From Massilia terrae (lineage in GTDB: Bacteria > Pseudomonadota > Gammaproteobacteria > Burkholderiales > Burkholderiaceae_D), in contig NZ_JANUGU010000005.1 of the NCBI RefSeq assembly GCF_024753145.1, positions 1 to 64,000 on the forward strand: DNA of 64,000 bases, in the 5' to 3' direction. The notes beneath the pieces are model-generated. The model searched no databases, was not told the origin of the DNA, and saw nothing but the letters and a program-made list of their open reading frames with translations. The stretch's first letter is position 1. Every line of letters begins with the position of its first letter. Made by a program: the position numbers and the translations under genes. Shown here one piece after another: positions 46,598-56,247 of the stretch.

Positions 46598-47013
46598 ATG
46601 CCAGGCAAAAACTGAGCGAGGAATACTGAGGTCACTACCCAGAAGAGGAGCCAGTTCTTCGCTTGCGCGATTTCCGTCCTCAATTCCTGCCGCACGCCGT
46701 TGATCGCAATCGTTAGCCTGGCTTCCACCCCGCTGATCTCCGTGCGGAGTTTGTTCTCGGAACTGTTGATCTCTGTACGCAGCTTGTTCTCGGTACCATT
46801 GATCTCGGTACGCAGCCTGTACTCTACACCCTCAATCTCGGCCCTCGTTTCGGCAACCTTCACCAGGATCTCGCCTTTTGCTTCTGCCAGATCCAGTTTG
46901 CTGGCGCACTGCGACCTCATCAAACCGACGTCATGTTCCAGCGTAAGAAGACGCTTCCCCGTGTGCTCCGACGATGCCTCCAGATTGGCGACACGCTCGT
47001 CCAGTTCGTTCAT
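46573..47013 (-). CDS. Coiled-coil protein with C-terminal membrane anchor and 11-residue repeats
   Basis: This 146-aa protein begins with a long coiled coil (LDERVANLEASSEHTGKRLL). Three 11-residue repeats follow (LRTEINGTENK, LRTEINSSENK, LRTEISGVEAR), then a further LRTEIAQ and a hydrophobic anchor (LLFWVVTSVFLAQFL). This layout resembles DUF1640/CCDC90-type proteins, though I am unsure. It is probably membrane-tethered and oligomeric; function is unknown. A strong GGAGGAG site fixes the ATG. Confidence 0.8.
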   Translation of the reverse strand: MNELDERVANLEASSEHTGKRLLTLEHDVGLMRSQCASKLDLAEAKGEILVKVAETRAEIEGVEYRLRTEINGTENKLRTEINSSENKLRTEISGVEARLTIAINGVRQELRTEIAQAKNWLLFWVVTSVFLAQFLPGMLKKLGLF

Positions 47014-47095
47014 GGGCTCTCCTCCGTCATAAGTGGAGTTGACTGTCCCAGTATATCGCCACCCGGGAGCACCCGGTTCAACGCCCCTCACATCA

Positions 47096-47467
47096 TCAAG
47101 CGGAACTAATTATCGTGGTCGCGCCCGCCGCGAATGATGCGCGCGCGATACGCCCATCCTTCACCTCATACACGCACAGCATCTCCAGCGTGCCGACACC
47201 TTCCGGGAAGTTGCGCGTGATGAGTTCGAGGTCGGTGACGAAACCGCCCATCACGGTGCGCGACAGCAGCCTGGCGTGCAGGTCCGGTTCGGCGAAGCGG
47301 ATGGTATAGCGGGCACGCAGGTCCTCGTGCCCTTTGGCGATGCGCTCGCCGTGCAGCGTGAACTGCTCGGCGTCCGGCGCATAGGCGCGCATCAGCGCAT
47401 CGAGGTCCTTGGCGTTGAAAGCGTCGAGCTGGGCCTGCACCACGGCGAGCGGGGAAGTACTGGTCAT
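47096..47467 (-). CDS. NTF2-like/SnoaL-type protein
   Basis: This 123-aa single cone-shaped NTF2-like domain has an initial helix LAVVQAQLDAFNAKDLDALM, then YAPDAEQFTLHGERIAKGHE and the final strands TLEMLCVYEVKDGRIARASF. Such proteins are small-molecule isomerases/hydrolases or binding proteins; nothing here fixes the substrate. Confidence 0.86.
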   Translation of the reverse strand: MTSTSPLAVVQAQLDAFNAKDLDALMRAYAPDAEQFTLHGERIAKGHEDLRARYTIRFAEPDLHARLLSRTVMGGFVTDLELITRNFPEGVGTLEMLCVYEVKDGRIARASFAAGATTIISSA

Positions 47468-47506
47468 GGTTCGTTTACCGTCTGGTTGATAAAGGAACCA
47501 AACAGT

Positions 47507-48625
47507 TTATAACAAAACCAGGTTATCCCTGTGAATCAGCTCCGGTCCCTCGACGTAGCCGAGGATGGCCTCGATCTCGCTCGACGAGTGGCGCATGATC
47601 CGGCGCACTTCGCTGCCGGTGTAGTTGGTGAGGCCGCGCGCGATCGCCTTCCCGCTCTCGTCGAGGCAGGTGATCACTTCGCCGCGCCGGAACTTGCCAT
47701 TCACCGCGATCACGCCGATCGGCAGCAGCGACTTGCCTTCCTGTGTCAGCTTCTGCACCGCGCCGGCGTCCAGCACCACTTCGCCCGAAGTATGCAGGTG
47801 ATCGACCATCCACTGGCGGCGTGCGGTCAGGCGCGCCGTCGGCGCCGTCAGCTGGGTGCCGATCGGCTCGCCCTGTGCCAGACGCACCAGCGCGTCCTCC
47901 TCGCGGCCCCAGGCGATCACGGTATGTGCGCCGGAACGCGCCGCGCGCTTGGCCGCCAGCACCTTGGTCAGCATGCCGCCGCGCCCGATGCTGCTGCCGG
48001 CGCCGCCCGCCATCGCCTCCAGCGACTCGTCGCCGGCCTGCGCTTCCTCGATCAGGTAGGCCGCCGGGTCCTTGCGCGGATCGGCCGAATACAGCCCGCG
48101 CTGGTCGGTCAGGATCACCAGCGCGTCGGCCTCGATCAGGTTGGCCACCAGCGCGCCCAGCGTGTCGTTGTCGCCGAACTTGATCTCGTCGGTGACCACG
48201 GTGTCGTTTTCGTTGATGATCGGGACCACGCCCAGGCGCAGCAGCGTGGTGAGGGTGGAGCGCGCGTTGAGGTAGCGCTCGCGGTCGGCCAGGTCGGCGT
48301 GGGTGAGCAGCACCTGCGCGGTGCCGATGCCGTGCGCGCGGAAGCTGGTTTCGTAGATCTGCGCGAGGCCCATCTGGCCGACCGCCGCGCAGGCCTGCAG
48401 CTCGTGGATGTCGGTCGGGCGGGCGCTGAACTGCAGCCGCAGCATGCCCTCGGCGATCGCGCCGGACGAGACCAGCACGACTTCCTTGCCGAGCGCGCGC
48501 AGCGAAGCGATTTGCGCGGCCCAGCGCGCGATGGCGGAATGATCGAGGCCCCTGCCCTCGTTGGTGACGAGCGAGGAACCGACTTTGACGATGATGCGTG
48601 AAGCTTGCTGGATGACTGATTTCAT
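47507..48625 (-). CDS. proB: Glutamate 5-kinase
   Basis: This 372-aa enzyme phosphorylates glutamate in the first step of proline synthesis. The kinase domain has [48 protein letters not shown] and [21 protein letters not shown]-terminal PUA domain follows from about residue 280 ([20 protein letters not shown]). The ATG at 48625 overlaps the stop of the upstream small membrane-protein gene (ATGA), so they are coupled. The obgE-proB neighbourhood is common in betaproteobacteria. Confidence 0.96.
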   Translation of the reverse strand: MKSVIQQASRIIVKVGSSLVTNEGRGLDHSAIARWAAQIASLRALGKEVVLVSSGAIAEGMLRLQFSARPTDIHELQACAAVGQMGLAQIYETSFRAHGIGTAQVLLTHADLADRERYLNARSTLTTLLRLGVVPIINENDTVVTDEIKFGDNDTLGALVANLIEADALVILTDQRGLYSADPRKDPAAYLIEEAQAGDESLEAMAGGAGSSIGRGGMLTKVLAAKRAARSGAHTVIAWGREEDALVRLAQGEPIGTQLTAPTARLTARRQWMVDHLHTSGEVVLDAGAVQKLTQEGKSLLPIGVIAVNGKFRRGEVITCLDESGKAIARGLTNYTGSEVRRIMRHSSSEIEAILGYVEGPELIHRDNLVLL

Positions 48626-49032
48626 GGAGACGCGATTTTCCCACGCGGGCGCAACGCCAACAGGGAAAGTCCCGCCAGCAGTTCGACTCCGCACACGGCC
48701 AATAATAACCCGGACGGCAGCCCGATCGCGAATGCCGCGACCAGCCGACCGGCAGGTTGAGCGAGGAGGAACAACGCGGTAACGTCGCCGAGCACCGCCG
48801 GGGCATCGGGTGCCGACGCCTTCAGTGCGAGATACGCGGTAGCCAGTCGGATACCCACGTAGATGGCGTAGAACTGGCTGTAGCCGTTCACGCCGACCAG
48901 GAACAGGCCCATGCCCGCGGCGAAGCGGTCAGGGTCGAGCATGGCCGCGAGCGCGGCCAGCGAGGATGCGATCGCGACCAGCTTGAGCAGCTGGCCGCGC
49001 AGCGCGGCACGAGACAGGATCACGGCCGCCAC
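48622..49032 (-). CDS. Small integral membrane protein (DUF4345-like)
   Basis: This 136-aa protein has four predicted hydrophobic helices and a conserved-looking [20 protein letters not shown] segment, resembling DUF4345 proteins. The function is unknown. It lies between obgE (4-base gap) and proB (4-base overlap) on the same strand, so it is part of that operon. Confidence 0.72.
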   Translation of the reverse strand: MAAVILSRAALRGQLLKLVAIASSLAALAAMLDPDRFAAGMGLFLVGVNGYSQFYAIYVGIRLATAYLALKASAPDAPAVLGDVTALFLLAQPAGRLVAAFAIGLPSGLLLAVCGVELLAGLSLLALRPRGKIASP

Positions 49033-49036
49033 CTGC

Positions 49037-50220
<1,184 letters not shown>

Positions 50221-50251
50221 AACATTGCGCTGCCGGGCAGCGCCTGCGTGC

Positions 50252-50524
50252 TTACGCCGCGACTGCTTCGTCGGCAATGACGGTCACGTACTGCTTCGAA
50301 CCGACGCCTTGCTTGACGAATTTCACGGTGCCATTGACCAGCGCGAACAGGGTGTGATCCTTGCCCATGCCGACGTTGGTGCCCGGACGCACGGTGGTGC
50401 CGCGCTGGCGCACGATGATGCTGCCTGCGTTGATAGCCTGGCCGCCGTACATCTTCACGCCAAGGCGTTTGCTTTCTGAGTCACGGCCGTTGCGAGTAGT
50501 ACCGCCGCCTTTTTTGTGTGCCAT
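50252..50524 (-). CDS. rpmA: 50S ribosomal protein L27
   Basis: This 90-aa protein starts [20 protein letters not shown] and has [40 protein letters not shown], all standard for bL27. It lies 38 bases downstream of rplU. Confidence 0.99.
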   Translation of the reverse strand: MAHKKGGGTTRNGRDSESKRLGVKMYGGQAINAGSIIVRQRGTTVRPGTNVGMGKDHTLFALVNGTVKFVKQGVGSKQYVTVIADEAVAA

Positions 50525-50562
50525 TTAGATGCTCCTTTGAATGACTGGGGGACCGGCGGCGA

Positions 50563-50874
50563 TTAGCCGTTGATCGCAACCACTTGGATTTCGGTGTAGT
50601 TCTGGCGATGGCCCTGACGCTTCTGGTAGTGCTTACGACGGCGCATCTTGAAGATGCGAACCTTGTCGTGACGACCGTGCGACACAACAGTCACGCGAAC
50701 CGAAGCACCTTCCACCAGCGGAGCACCAAACTTGATGCTCTCGCCCTCGCCTACTGCGAGAACCTGGTCGATAGTGAGTTCGGAACCAATGTCTGCCGGT
50801 ATCTGTTCTACTTTGAGTTTTTCGCCAGCGACAACTTTATACTGCTTGCCACCGGTTTTTATGACCGCGTACAT
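50563..50874 (-). CDS. rplU: 50S ribosomal protein L21
   Basis: This 103-aa protein starts [20 protein letters not shown] and ends in [20 protein letters not shown] plus IQVVAING, standard for bL21. The start at 50874 follows GAGG; the open frame extends upstream without homology. It is the first gene of rplU-rpmA-obgE. Confidence 0.99.
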   Translation of the reverse strand: MYAVIKTGGKQYKVVAGEKLKVEQIPADIGSELTIDQVLAVGEGESIKFGAPLVEGASVRVTVVSHGRHDKVRIFKMRRRKHYQKRQGHRQNYTEIQVVAING

Positions 50875-50954
50875 GATTTGAAACCTCATCAATTGTTTGA
50901 AAGAATCCCTCGGCGACGCGCGTCGAGACGTGGGCACATCCGGGGGAACACACG

Positions 50955-50983
50955 ATTATACATGGAACCACCTGCCGGGTCAA
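50955..50983 (-). promoter_or_regulatory. Sigma-70 promoter of rplU-rpmA
   Basis: The minus strand reads TTGACC, exactly 17 bases, then TATAAT. It is about 80 bases upstream of the rplU ATG. Confidence 0.87.
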
Positions 50984-51034
50984 AAGCACGCTTCTCCCGG
51001 GAAATGGCGTGGCTAAGAGGCAACGAAACGGGTG

Positions 51035-51060
51035 GGTCCCCGCGTCCGCCGGGGCGACGG
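51035..51060. repeat. Degenerate REP-like palindrome
   Basis: GGTCCCCGCGTCCGCCGGGG followed by CGACGG is a diverged copy of the dispersed unit between the divergent rplU and ispB promoters. Confidence 0.6.
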
Positions 51061-51090
51061 CGACTCAGGACGGCTCCCCCTTGCATGTCG

Positions 51091-51096
51091 TATAAT
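51091..51096 (+). promoter_or_regulatory. Candidate -10 element of ispB
   Basis: A perfect TATAAT lies 38 bases upstream of the proposed ispB start. The -35 region is poor. Confidence 0.45.
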
Positions 51097-51133
51097 CGCG
51101 CCACTTAACGCTAACGATTCTTGCAGGTTTGCC

Positions 51134-52120
51134 TTGTCAGCCGCCACTCCCGCCCAACAAAACAATATCACCCACGCCATCGCCACCGACATGGAGGCCG
51201 TCAACCGGGTGATCCGCCAGCGCCTGCACTCGGAAGTGAGCCTGGTGAACCAGATTGCCGAATACATCATCAGCGCGGGCGGCAAGCGCATCCGTCCGGT
51301 GCTGGTGCTGCTGCTGGCAAACGCCTACGGCTACCAGGGAACTGCGCACCATGAGCTGGCGGCGGTGGTCGAATTCATCCACACCGCTACCCTGCTGCAC
51401 GACGACGTGGTCGATGAATCGTCGATGCGGCGCGGACGCCAGACCGCCAACGCCATGTTCGGCAATGCGGCCTCGGTGCTGGTCGGCGACTTCCTGTATT
51501 CGCGCTCGTTCCAGATGATGGTCAGCCTGGACAATATGCGCGTGATGCAGATCCTGTCCGACGCCACCAACGTGATCGCGGAAGGCGAAGTCCTGCAGTT
51601 GCTGAACATGCACGACCCCGACGTCACCCAGGAGAGCTACCTGAAGGTGATCCGCTCCAAGACCGCCAAGCTGTTCGAAGCCGCGGCCGAACTGGGCGCG
51701 CTGGTGGCCGGCGCCACCGACGCGCAGATCGCGGCAGCCGGTGAATACGGCCGCTCGCTCGGCACCGCCTTCCAGCTGATCGACGACGTGCTCGATTACG
51801 CCGGCGACGCCGCCGAAATCGGCAAAAACGTGGGCGACGATCTGCGCGAAGGCAAGCCCACGCTGCCGCTGATTTACCTGATGGAGCGCGGCACGCCGCA
51901 GCAACGCGAACTGATCCGCTCGTGCATCGAGAACGGCGACGAGCAGCACTTCGACGCCGTGCTGGCCGCCGTCACCTCAAGCGGCGCGCTCGATTACACG
52001 CGCCGCGAAGCCATCGTCGCCGCCGAGCGCGCGGCCGCCGCGATCGCCGACCTGCCGGAGAGCGAATACAAGCAAAGCCTGCTCCAACTCTGCAGTTTTG
52101 CAGTTGACAGGAACCACTAG
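51134..52120 (+). CDS. ispB: Polyprenyl (octaprenyl) diphosphate synthase
   Basis: This 328-aa trans-prenyltransferase makes the ubiquinone side-chain precursor. The first Asp-rich motif is LLHDDVVDESSMRRG and the second is QLIDDVLDYAGD. GGKRIRPVLVLLLANAYGYQ and GNAASVLVGDFLYSRSFQMM are family signatures. I place the start at TTG 51134 because homology to IspB extends N-terminal of the first in-frame ATG (51191), including the TDMEAVN region. Chain length is inferred from family. A tRNA-Pro promoter overlaps its 3' end. Confidence 0.93.
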   Translation: MSAATPAQQNNITHAIATDMEAVNRVIRQRLHSEVSLVNQIAEYIISAGGKRIRPVLVLLLANAYGYQGTAHHELAAVVEFIHTATLLHDDVVDESSMRRGRQTANAMFGNAASVLVGDFLYSRSFQMMVSLDNMRVMQILSDATNVIAEGEVLQLLNMHDPDVTQESYLKVIRSKTAKLFEAAAELGALVAGATDAQIAAAGEYGRSLGTAFQLIDDVLDYAGDAAEIGKNVGDDLREGKPTLPLIYLMERGTPQQRELIRSCIENGDEQHFDAVLAAVTSSGALDYTRREAIVAAERAAAAIADLPESEYKQSLLQLCSFAVDRNH

Positions 52121-52142
52121 AGCCACTATAGTTATGCCTTCC
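52114..52142 (+). promoter_or_regulatory. Sigma-70 promoter of tRNA-Pro
   Basis: TTGACA, exactly 17 bases, then TATAGT. The -35 box lies within the last codons of ispB. The start of the tRNA is 34 bases past the -10 box. Confidence 0.88.
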
Positions 52143-52175
52143 CGAGATGACGGCCCAGCCGGAATCTCAAACAGT

Positions 52176-52252
52176 CGGGGTGTAGCTTAGCCCGGTAGAG
52201 CGCTACGTTCGGGACGTAGAGGCCGGAGGTTCGAATCCTCTCACCCCGACCA
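52176..52252 (+). tRNA. tRNA-Pro (anticodon CGG)
   Basis: This is a 77-nt cloverleaf with acceptor stem CGGGGTG/CACCCCG and D arm AGCTTAGCCCGGTAGAGCG. The anticodon stem CTACG/CGTAG closes the loop TTCGGGA with anticodon CGG. The T arm has GGTTCGAATCC and CCA is encoded. It has its own promoter and terminator. Confidence 0.98.
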
Positions 52253-52262
52253 CGAATTCTGA

Positions 52263-52295
52263 AGCCAGACCAATCGCAAGATGGTCTGGCTTTTT
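52263..52295 (+). terminator. Intrinsic terminator of tRNA-Pro
   Basis: AGCCAGACCA pairs perfectly with TGGTCTGGCT around a 9-base loop and runs into T. It also faces the convergent chrA gene. Confidence 0.93.
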
Positions 52296-52311
52296 CGTTA
52301 TGCGCTCTCCG

Positions 52312-53478
52312 TCAGGAATGCATGAGCGGATAGAGTACCAGCCCGATCGCGGCGGCGGCGGCGATGATCAGCGGCTCCTTGACCTTCTTGAAGCGCCACA
52401 GCAGCAGCGCGGCCGCCACGGCGATCAGCACCGTCGGCAGGTCGCTGATCGAGCGCTTTGCCAGCACCACCACGGAGCCGCTGATGGCGCCGATCGCCGC
52501 CGCCGTGATGCCGTCGACGAATGCCGCCACACCCGGCAGCTTCCCGTACTTCTTGAAATACGGCGCCGGGATCACGGTGAACAGGTAGCACGGGATGAAG
52601 GTCGCGAGCGCGGCCACCGTCGCACCAGGCAGGCCGGCGATCAGGTAGCCGACGAAGCCCACCGTGATGACCACCGGCCCGGGCGTGATCATGGCCACCG
52701 CGACCGCATCGACAAACTGCTTGTCGTTGAGCCAGTGGTGCTCGGTCACCACGCCGCCATACAGGAAAGGCACGATGGCCAGGCCGGAACCGAACACGAA
52801 GGCGCCGGCCTTGGCGAAGAAGACGGCGAGCTGGCTCAATAGCGGCAGGTCCTGCCCGCCAAGCATGCTGGCAGGCGCGCCGTAGTCGAGGGCCGCGATG
52901 CCCAGCGCGCGTCCGCTGAACCATTTGGGCGGTGCGCGCAGCAGCCACACCAGCACCCCGGCGGCGATGAACAGCCAGGCCACTTCCGATTCGGTGACGA
53001 TGGTGACCGCCGCCAGGCCGAGGCACAAGGCCCACAACAGCTTGTCCTTTCCGAGCGTTTTTTCGGTCAGCTTTTTGGCGCTGATCGCGATCACGCCGAT
53101 AACGGCCGCGCCGACGCCGTAGAACACAGCCTGCATCCACGCCAGGCCACCGAAGCGCACGTAGGCCCAGCCCAGCGCCACCACCATCAGGAAGGACGGC
53201 AGCACGAAGGCGATGCCGGCCAGGGTGGCGCCACGCAGCCGGTAGTGAACGTAGCCGAGGTAGATGCCGAGTTGTGCCGCCAGCGGCCCGGGCGCCAGCT
53301 GCGCCAGCGCCAGGCCTTCCTTGAAGTCATCCACCGTGATCCAGCGGCGCGATTCGACCAGGTCGCGCTGCATATAGCCCACCAGCGCGACTGGTCCGCC
53401 GAAGCCCGACGCGCCCAGGCGCAGCATGTACAGGACAAGCTGCCACAAGGTGTAGGTCGGCTGTGCCTGCTCCGTCAT
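52312..53478 (-). CDS. chrA: Chromate transporter ChrA, two-domain
   Basis: This 388-aa inner-membrane protein of the CHR family exports chromate, probably by proton motive force. Both CHR halves are present. The N-half motif is GASGFGGPVALVGYMQRDLV with LAQLAPGPLAAQLGIYLGYV. The C-half has GSGLAIVPFLYGGVVTEHHW and AVAMITPGPVVITVGFVGYL. It starts 71 bases after the nasA stop on the same strand with a good AAGGAG site, so it may be read from the nitrate operon or separately. Confidence 0.93.
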   Translation of the reverse strand: MTEQAQPTYTLWQLVLYMLRLGASGFGGPVALVGYMQRDLVESRRWITVDDFKEGLALAQLAPGPLAAQLGIYLGYVHYRLRGATLAGIAFVLPSFLMVVALGWAYVRFGGLAWMQAVFYGVGAAVIGVIAISAKKLTEKTLGKDKLLWALCLGLAAVTIVTESEVAWLFIAAGVLVWLLRAPPKWFSGRALGIAALDYGAPASMLGGQDLPLLSQLAVFFAKAGAFVFGSGLAIVPFLYGGVVTEHHWLNDKQFVDAVAVAMITPGPVVITVGFVGYLIAGLPGATVAALATFIPCYLFTVIPAPYFKKYGKLPGVAAFVDGITAAAIGAISGSVVVLAKRSISDLPTVLIAVAAALLLWRFKKVKEPLIIAAAAAIGLVLYPLMHS

Positions 53479-53549
53479 ATGCGGTTCTCCTTGTTGGAAT
53501 GAGCTCTATGTGCTGGTAGCTCATCTTACAAGAAACGCCGCCGTCAATT

Positions 53550-56234
53550 CTATTGCGTCACGTGTGTCTCCGCCAGCAGCTTGCGGATCTCGGGAACGCA
53601 GGAGCCGCAGTTGCCGCCGGCCTTGACGCACGCCGTGACGGCGGCGACGTCGGGCAGGTTTTTCTCGCGGATCGCGATCCGGATGGTTTCGCGGCCCACG
53701 CCGAAGCACGAGCACACGGTCGGCCCAGCCGGCGCACCACCTTCGCGCGCGCGGCCGGCGAGCAGGCTGGCGCGGTCGCCCGCGTCCAGCTTCTCCGGCG
53801 CGAACAAGCCGCCAAGCCACTCGCGCGCCGGCAGGTCCGGCAGGCGCGACACGAACAGGCAGGATTCCAGCCGTCCGTCGACGATGTGCGCGGCGCGGAA
53901 CATTCCGCTGCCCTGGTCCTCGTATTCGAGCCAGTCGGCGTCCTCGTCGCTCACCTCCAGCAGCTTGCGCGCCCAGCCGGCGGCGCGTGCGATGTGCGAG
54001 CGCCCCGCCACTTCATAGCGATGGTGGGTGCCGCCTTCGATGCGGGTCCAGTTGGCCGCGTCGTCCAGCGCGAGTTCGCTGCGGCTCAGGATGAAGCCGT
54101 GCCACGCGACCGCGAACGGCTGCACGCATACCGGCGTGTGCTTGAATTCCGGCTCGCCCGACACGGGATCGACCACCGGGTTGACCAATGCTCCCACCCG
54201 CGCATGCGATGCGGTCTGGCCGTTCCAATGGATCGGCACGAACACGCTACCGCGCGCGATGCCGCCGCCGTGCTGCACGCGCGCCACCATTTCGCCCCAA
54301 CGGCTGCTCACGCGCGCCAGTTCGCCTTCGCGCACGCCGCTCGCCAGCGCGTCCTGCGGATGCATGTCGACGAAGGGCTCCGGCACGTGGTTCGACAGGC
54401 GCGGCGCCTTGCCGGTGCGCGTCATGGTGTGCCACTGGTCGCGCACGCGGCCGGTGTTAAGCGCCAGCGGGTAGTCCTGGTCCGTCGCGTTGGCGGGCGC
54501 GCGCGGAACAATCGGCACGAAGCGCGCTTTGCCGTCGGCGTAGGCGAAGCGCCCGTCGCCAAACAGGCGGGTGCTGCCCTCGCCTTTGCTCATCACCGGC
54601 CACTGGACCGGCTCCAGCTCGTCGTATTCACGGCGGCTCATTCCAGCCAGGCCGTCGAGGCGGAACATGCGCTCGCCCTCATTGCGCCATGCGGACAGGC
54701 GCGCGTGCTCGTCGAAGATCGCATGCGCGCTGGCGAAATCGAAACCGTCGAAGCCCATGCGCTGCGCCACCTCGCACAGCACCTGCCAGTCGGCGCGCGC
54801 GGCTCCGGGCGCCGGCAGGAAGGCGCGCTGGCGCGAGATGCGGCGCTCGGAATTGGTGACGGTGCCGTCCTTCTCGCCCCAGGCCAGCGCCGGCAGCAGC
54901 ACGTCGGCGAAGTCGTTGGTGTCGGTGTTCGCGACGACATCGGAGACTACCACCAGCTCGCAGCGGTCGAGCGCGCGGCGCACCTGGTCCGCATCCGGCA
55001 GGCTGACCACCGGATTGGTCGCAATGATCCACACAGCCTTCACGCGGCCCTCTTCCACCGCGCGGAACAGGTCGACGGCCTTCAGCCCGGGCTTGCTGGC
55101 GATGCGCGGCGCGCCCCAGAAGCTTTGCACCGCATCGCGCTGCGCAGGCTTGTCCAGGTCCATGTGCGCGGCCAGCATATTGGCCAGGCCGCCGACCTCG
55201 CGCCCACCCATCGCGTTCGGCTGGCCAGTGAGCGAGAACGGCCCCATGCCGGGGCGGCCGATGCGGCCGGTCAGCAGATGGCAGTTGATGATGCCGTTGA
55301 CCTTGTCGGTGCCGGCGGACGACTGGTTCACGCCTTGCGAATAGGCGGTCACCACTTTCTCGCTCGAAGCAAACAGTTCGAAGAATTCCAGCAGCAGCGC
55401 CGGATCGACCCGGCAGGCGCGCGCCACGGCCACCGGATCGGCGCAATCGGCGGCGACCTTCAGCGCGGCATCCAGGCCGTCCGTGTGGCGTTCGACGAAA
55501 CCGGGATCCGCCGCCCCGCTGCGCGCAAGGTAGGCCAGCAAGCCGTTGAACAGCCAGGTGTCGGTGCCCGGCTTGAGCGGCAGGTGCAGGTCCGCCAGCT
55601 CCACGGTCGCGGTGCGGCGCGGGTCGATCACCACCACCTTCATCTGCGGCCGCTCGGCCTTGGCCGCCAGGATGCGCTGGTACAGCGTCGGGTGGCACCA
55701 GGCCGCGTTCGAGCCCACCAGCACCACCAGGTCGGCCAGCTCGAAATCCTCGTAGCAGCCGGGGACGATGTCCTCGCCGAACGCGCGCTTGTGCCCGGCC
55801 ACGCTGGACGACATGCACAGGCGCGAATTGGTGTCGATGTTGGCGCTGCCGATGAAGCCTTTCATCAGCTTGTTGGCGACGTAGTAGTCCTCGGTCAGCA
55901 TCTGGCCCGAGACGTACAGGGCCACCGCGTCCGGCCCGTGCTCGTCGATGATGCGCCGGAAACCGCCCGCCACGCGGCCGAGCGCCTCGTCCCAGTCCGT
56001 GTCGCGCAGCTCGCCCTGTTCGCGTATGGCGGGCTGCAGCAGGCGGCCGCGCAGGTCGACCGTCTCGCCGAGCGCGGCGCCTTTCACGCACAGGCGCCCG
56101 AGACTGGCCGGGTGGGCCGCGTCGCCGGCGACGGCGAGGGTGCCGTCCGGCTGCGGGGTTGCGGTCACGCCGCAGCCGACGCCGCAGTAGGGACAAGTGG
56201 TGCGCACCGCCAGTGCAGGCATGGACATCTTCAA
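53550..56234 (-). CDS. nasA: Assimilatory nitrate reductase catalytic subunit with C-terminal [2Fe-2S] domain
   Basis: This 894-aa molybdenum bis-MGD enzyme reduces nitrate to nitrite in the cytosol. N-terminal cysteines 14, 17, 21 and 49 bind a 4Fe-4S cluster. Molybdopterin domains follow (RLCMSSSVAGHKRAFGEDIV near residue 140; GRIGRPGMGPFSLTGQPNAM). From about residue 839 there is a BFD-type [2Fe-2S] module (Cys841, 843, 876, 879; CSCFGVG..CGSC). The fused module would relay electrons from the FAD subunit encoded 13 bases upstream. There is no Tat signal, as expected for NasA. Confidence 0.96.
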   Translation of the reverse strand: MKMSMPALAVRTTCPYCGVGCGVTATPQPDGTLAVAGDAAHPASLGRLCVKGAALGETVDLRGRLLQPAIREQGELRDTDWDEALGRVAGGFRRIIDEHGPDAVALYVSGQMLTEDYYVANKLMKGFIGSANIDTNSRLCMSSSVAGHKRAFGEDIVPGCYEDFELADLVVLVGSNAAWCHPTLYQRILAAKAERPQMKVVVIDPRRTATVELADLHLPLKPGTDTWLFNGLLAYLARSGAADPGFVERHTDGLDAALKVAADCADPVAVARACRVDPALLLEFFELFASSEKVVTAYSQGVNQSSAGTDKVNGIINCHLLTGRIGRPGMGPFSLTGQPNAMGGREVGGLANMLAAHMDLDKPAQRDAVQSFWGAPRIASKPGLKAVDLFRAVEEGRVKAVWIIATNPVVSLPDADQVRRALDRCELVVVSDVVANTDTNDFADVLLPALAWGEKDGTVTNSERRISRQRAFLPAPGAARADWQVLCEVAQRMGFDGFDFASAHAIFDEHARLSAWRNEGERMFRLDGLAGMSRREYDELEPVQWPVMSKGEGSTRLFGDGRFAYADGKARFVPIVPRAPANATDQDYPLALNTGRVRDQWHTMTRTGKAPRLSNHVPEPFVDMHPQDALASGVREGELARVSSRWGEMVARVQHGGGIARGSVFVPIHWNGQTASHARVGALVNPVVDPVSGEPEFKHTPVCVQPFAVAWHGFILSRSELALDDAANWTRIEGGTHHRYEVAGRSHIARAAGWARKLLEVSDEDADWLEYEDQGSGMFRAAHIVDGRLESCLFVSRLPDLPAREWLGGLFAPEKLDAGDRASLLAGRAREGGAPAGPTVCSCFGVGRETIRIAIREKNLPDVAAVTACVKAGGNCGSCVPEIRKLLAETHVTQ

Positions 56235-56247
56235 AACGAACTCCTTC

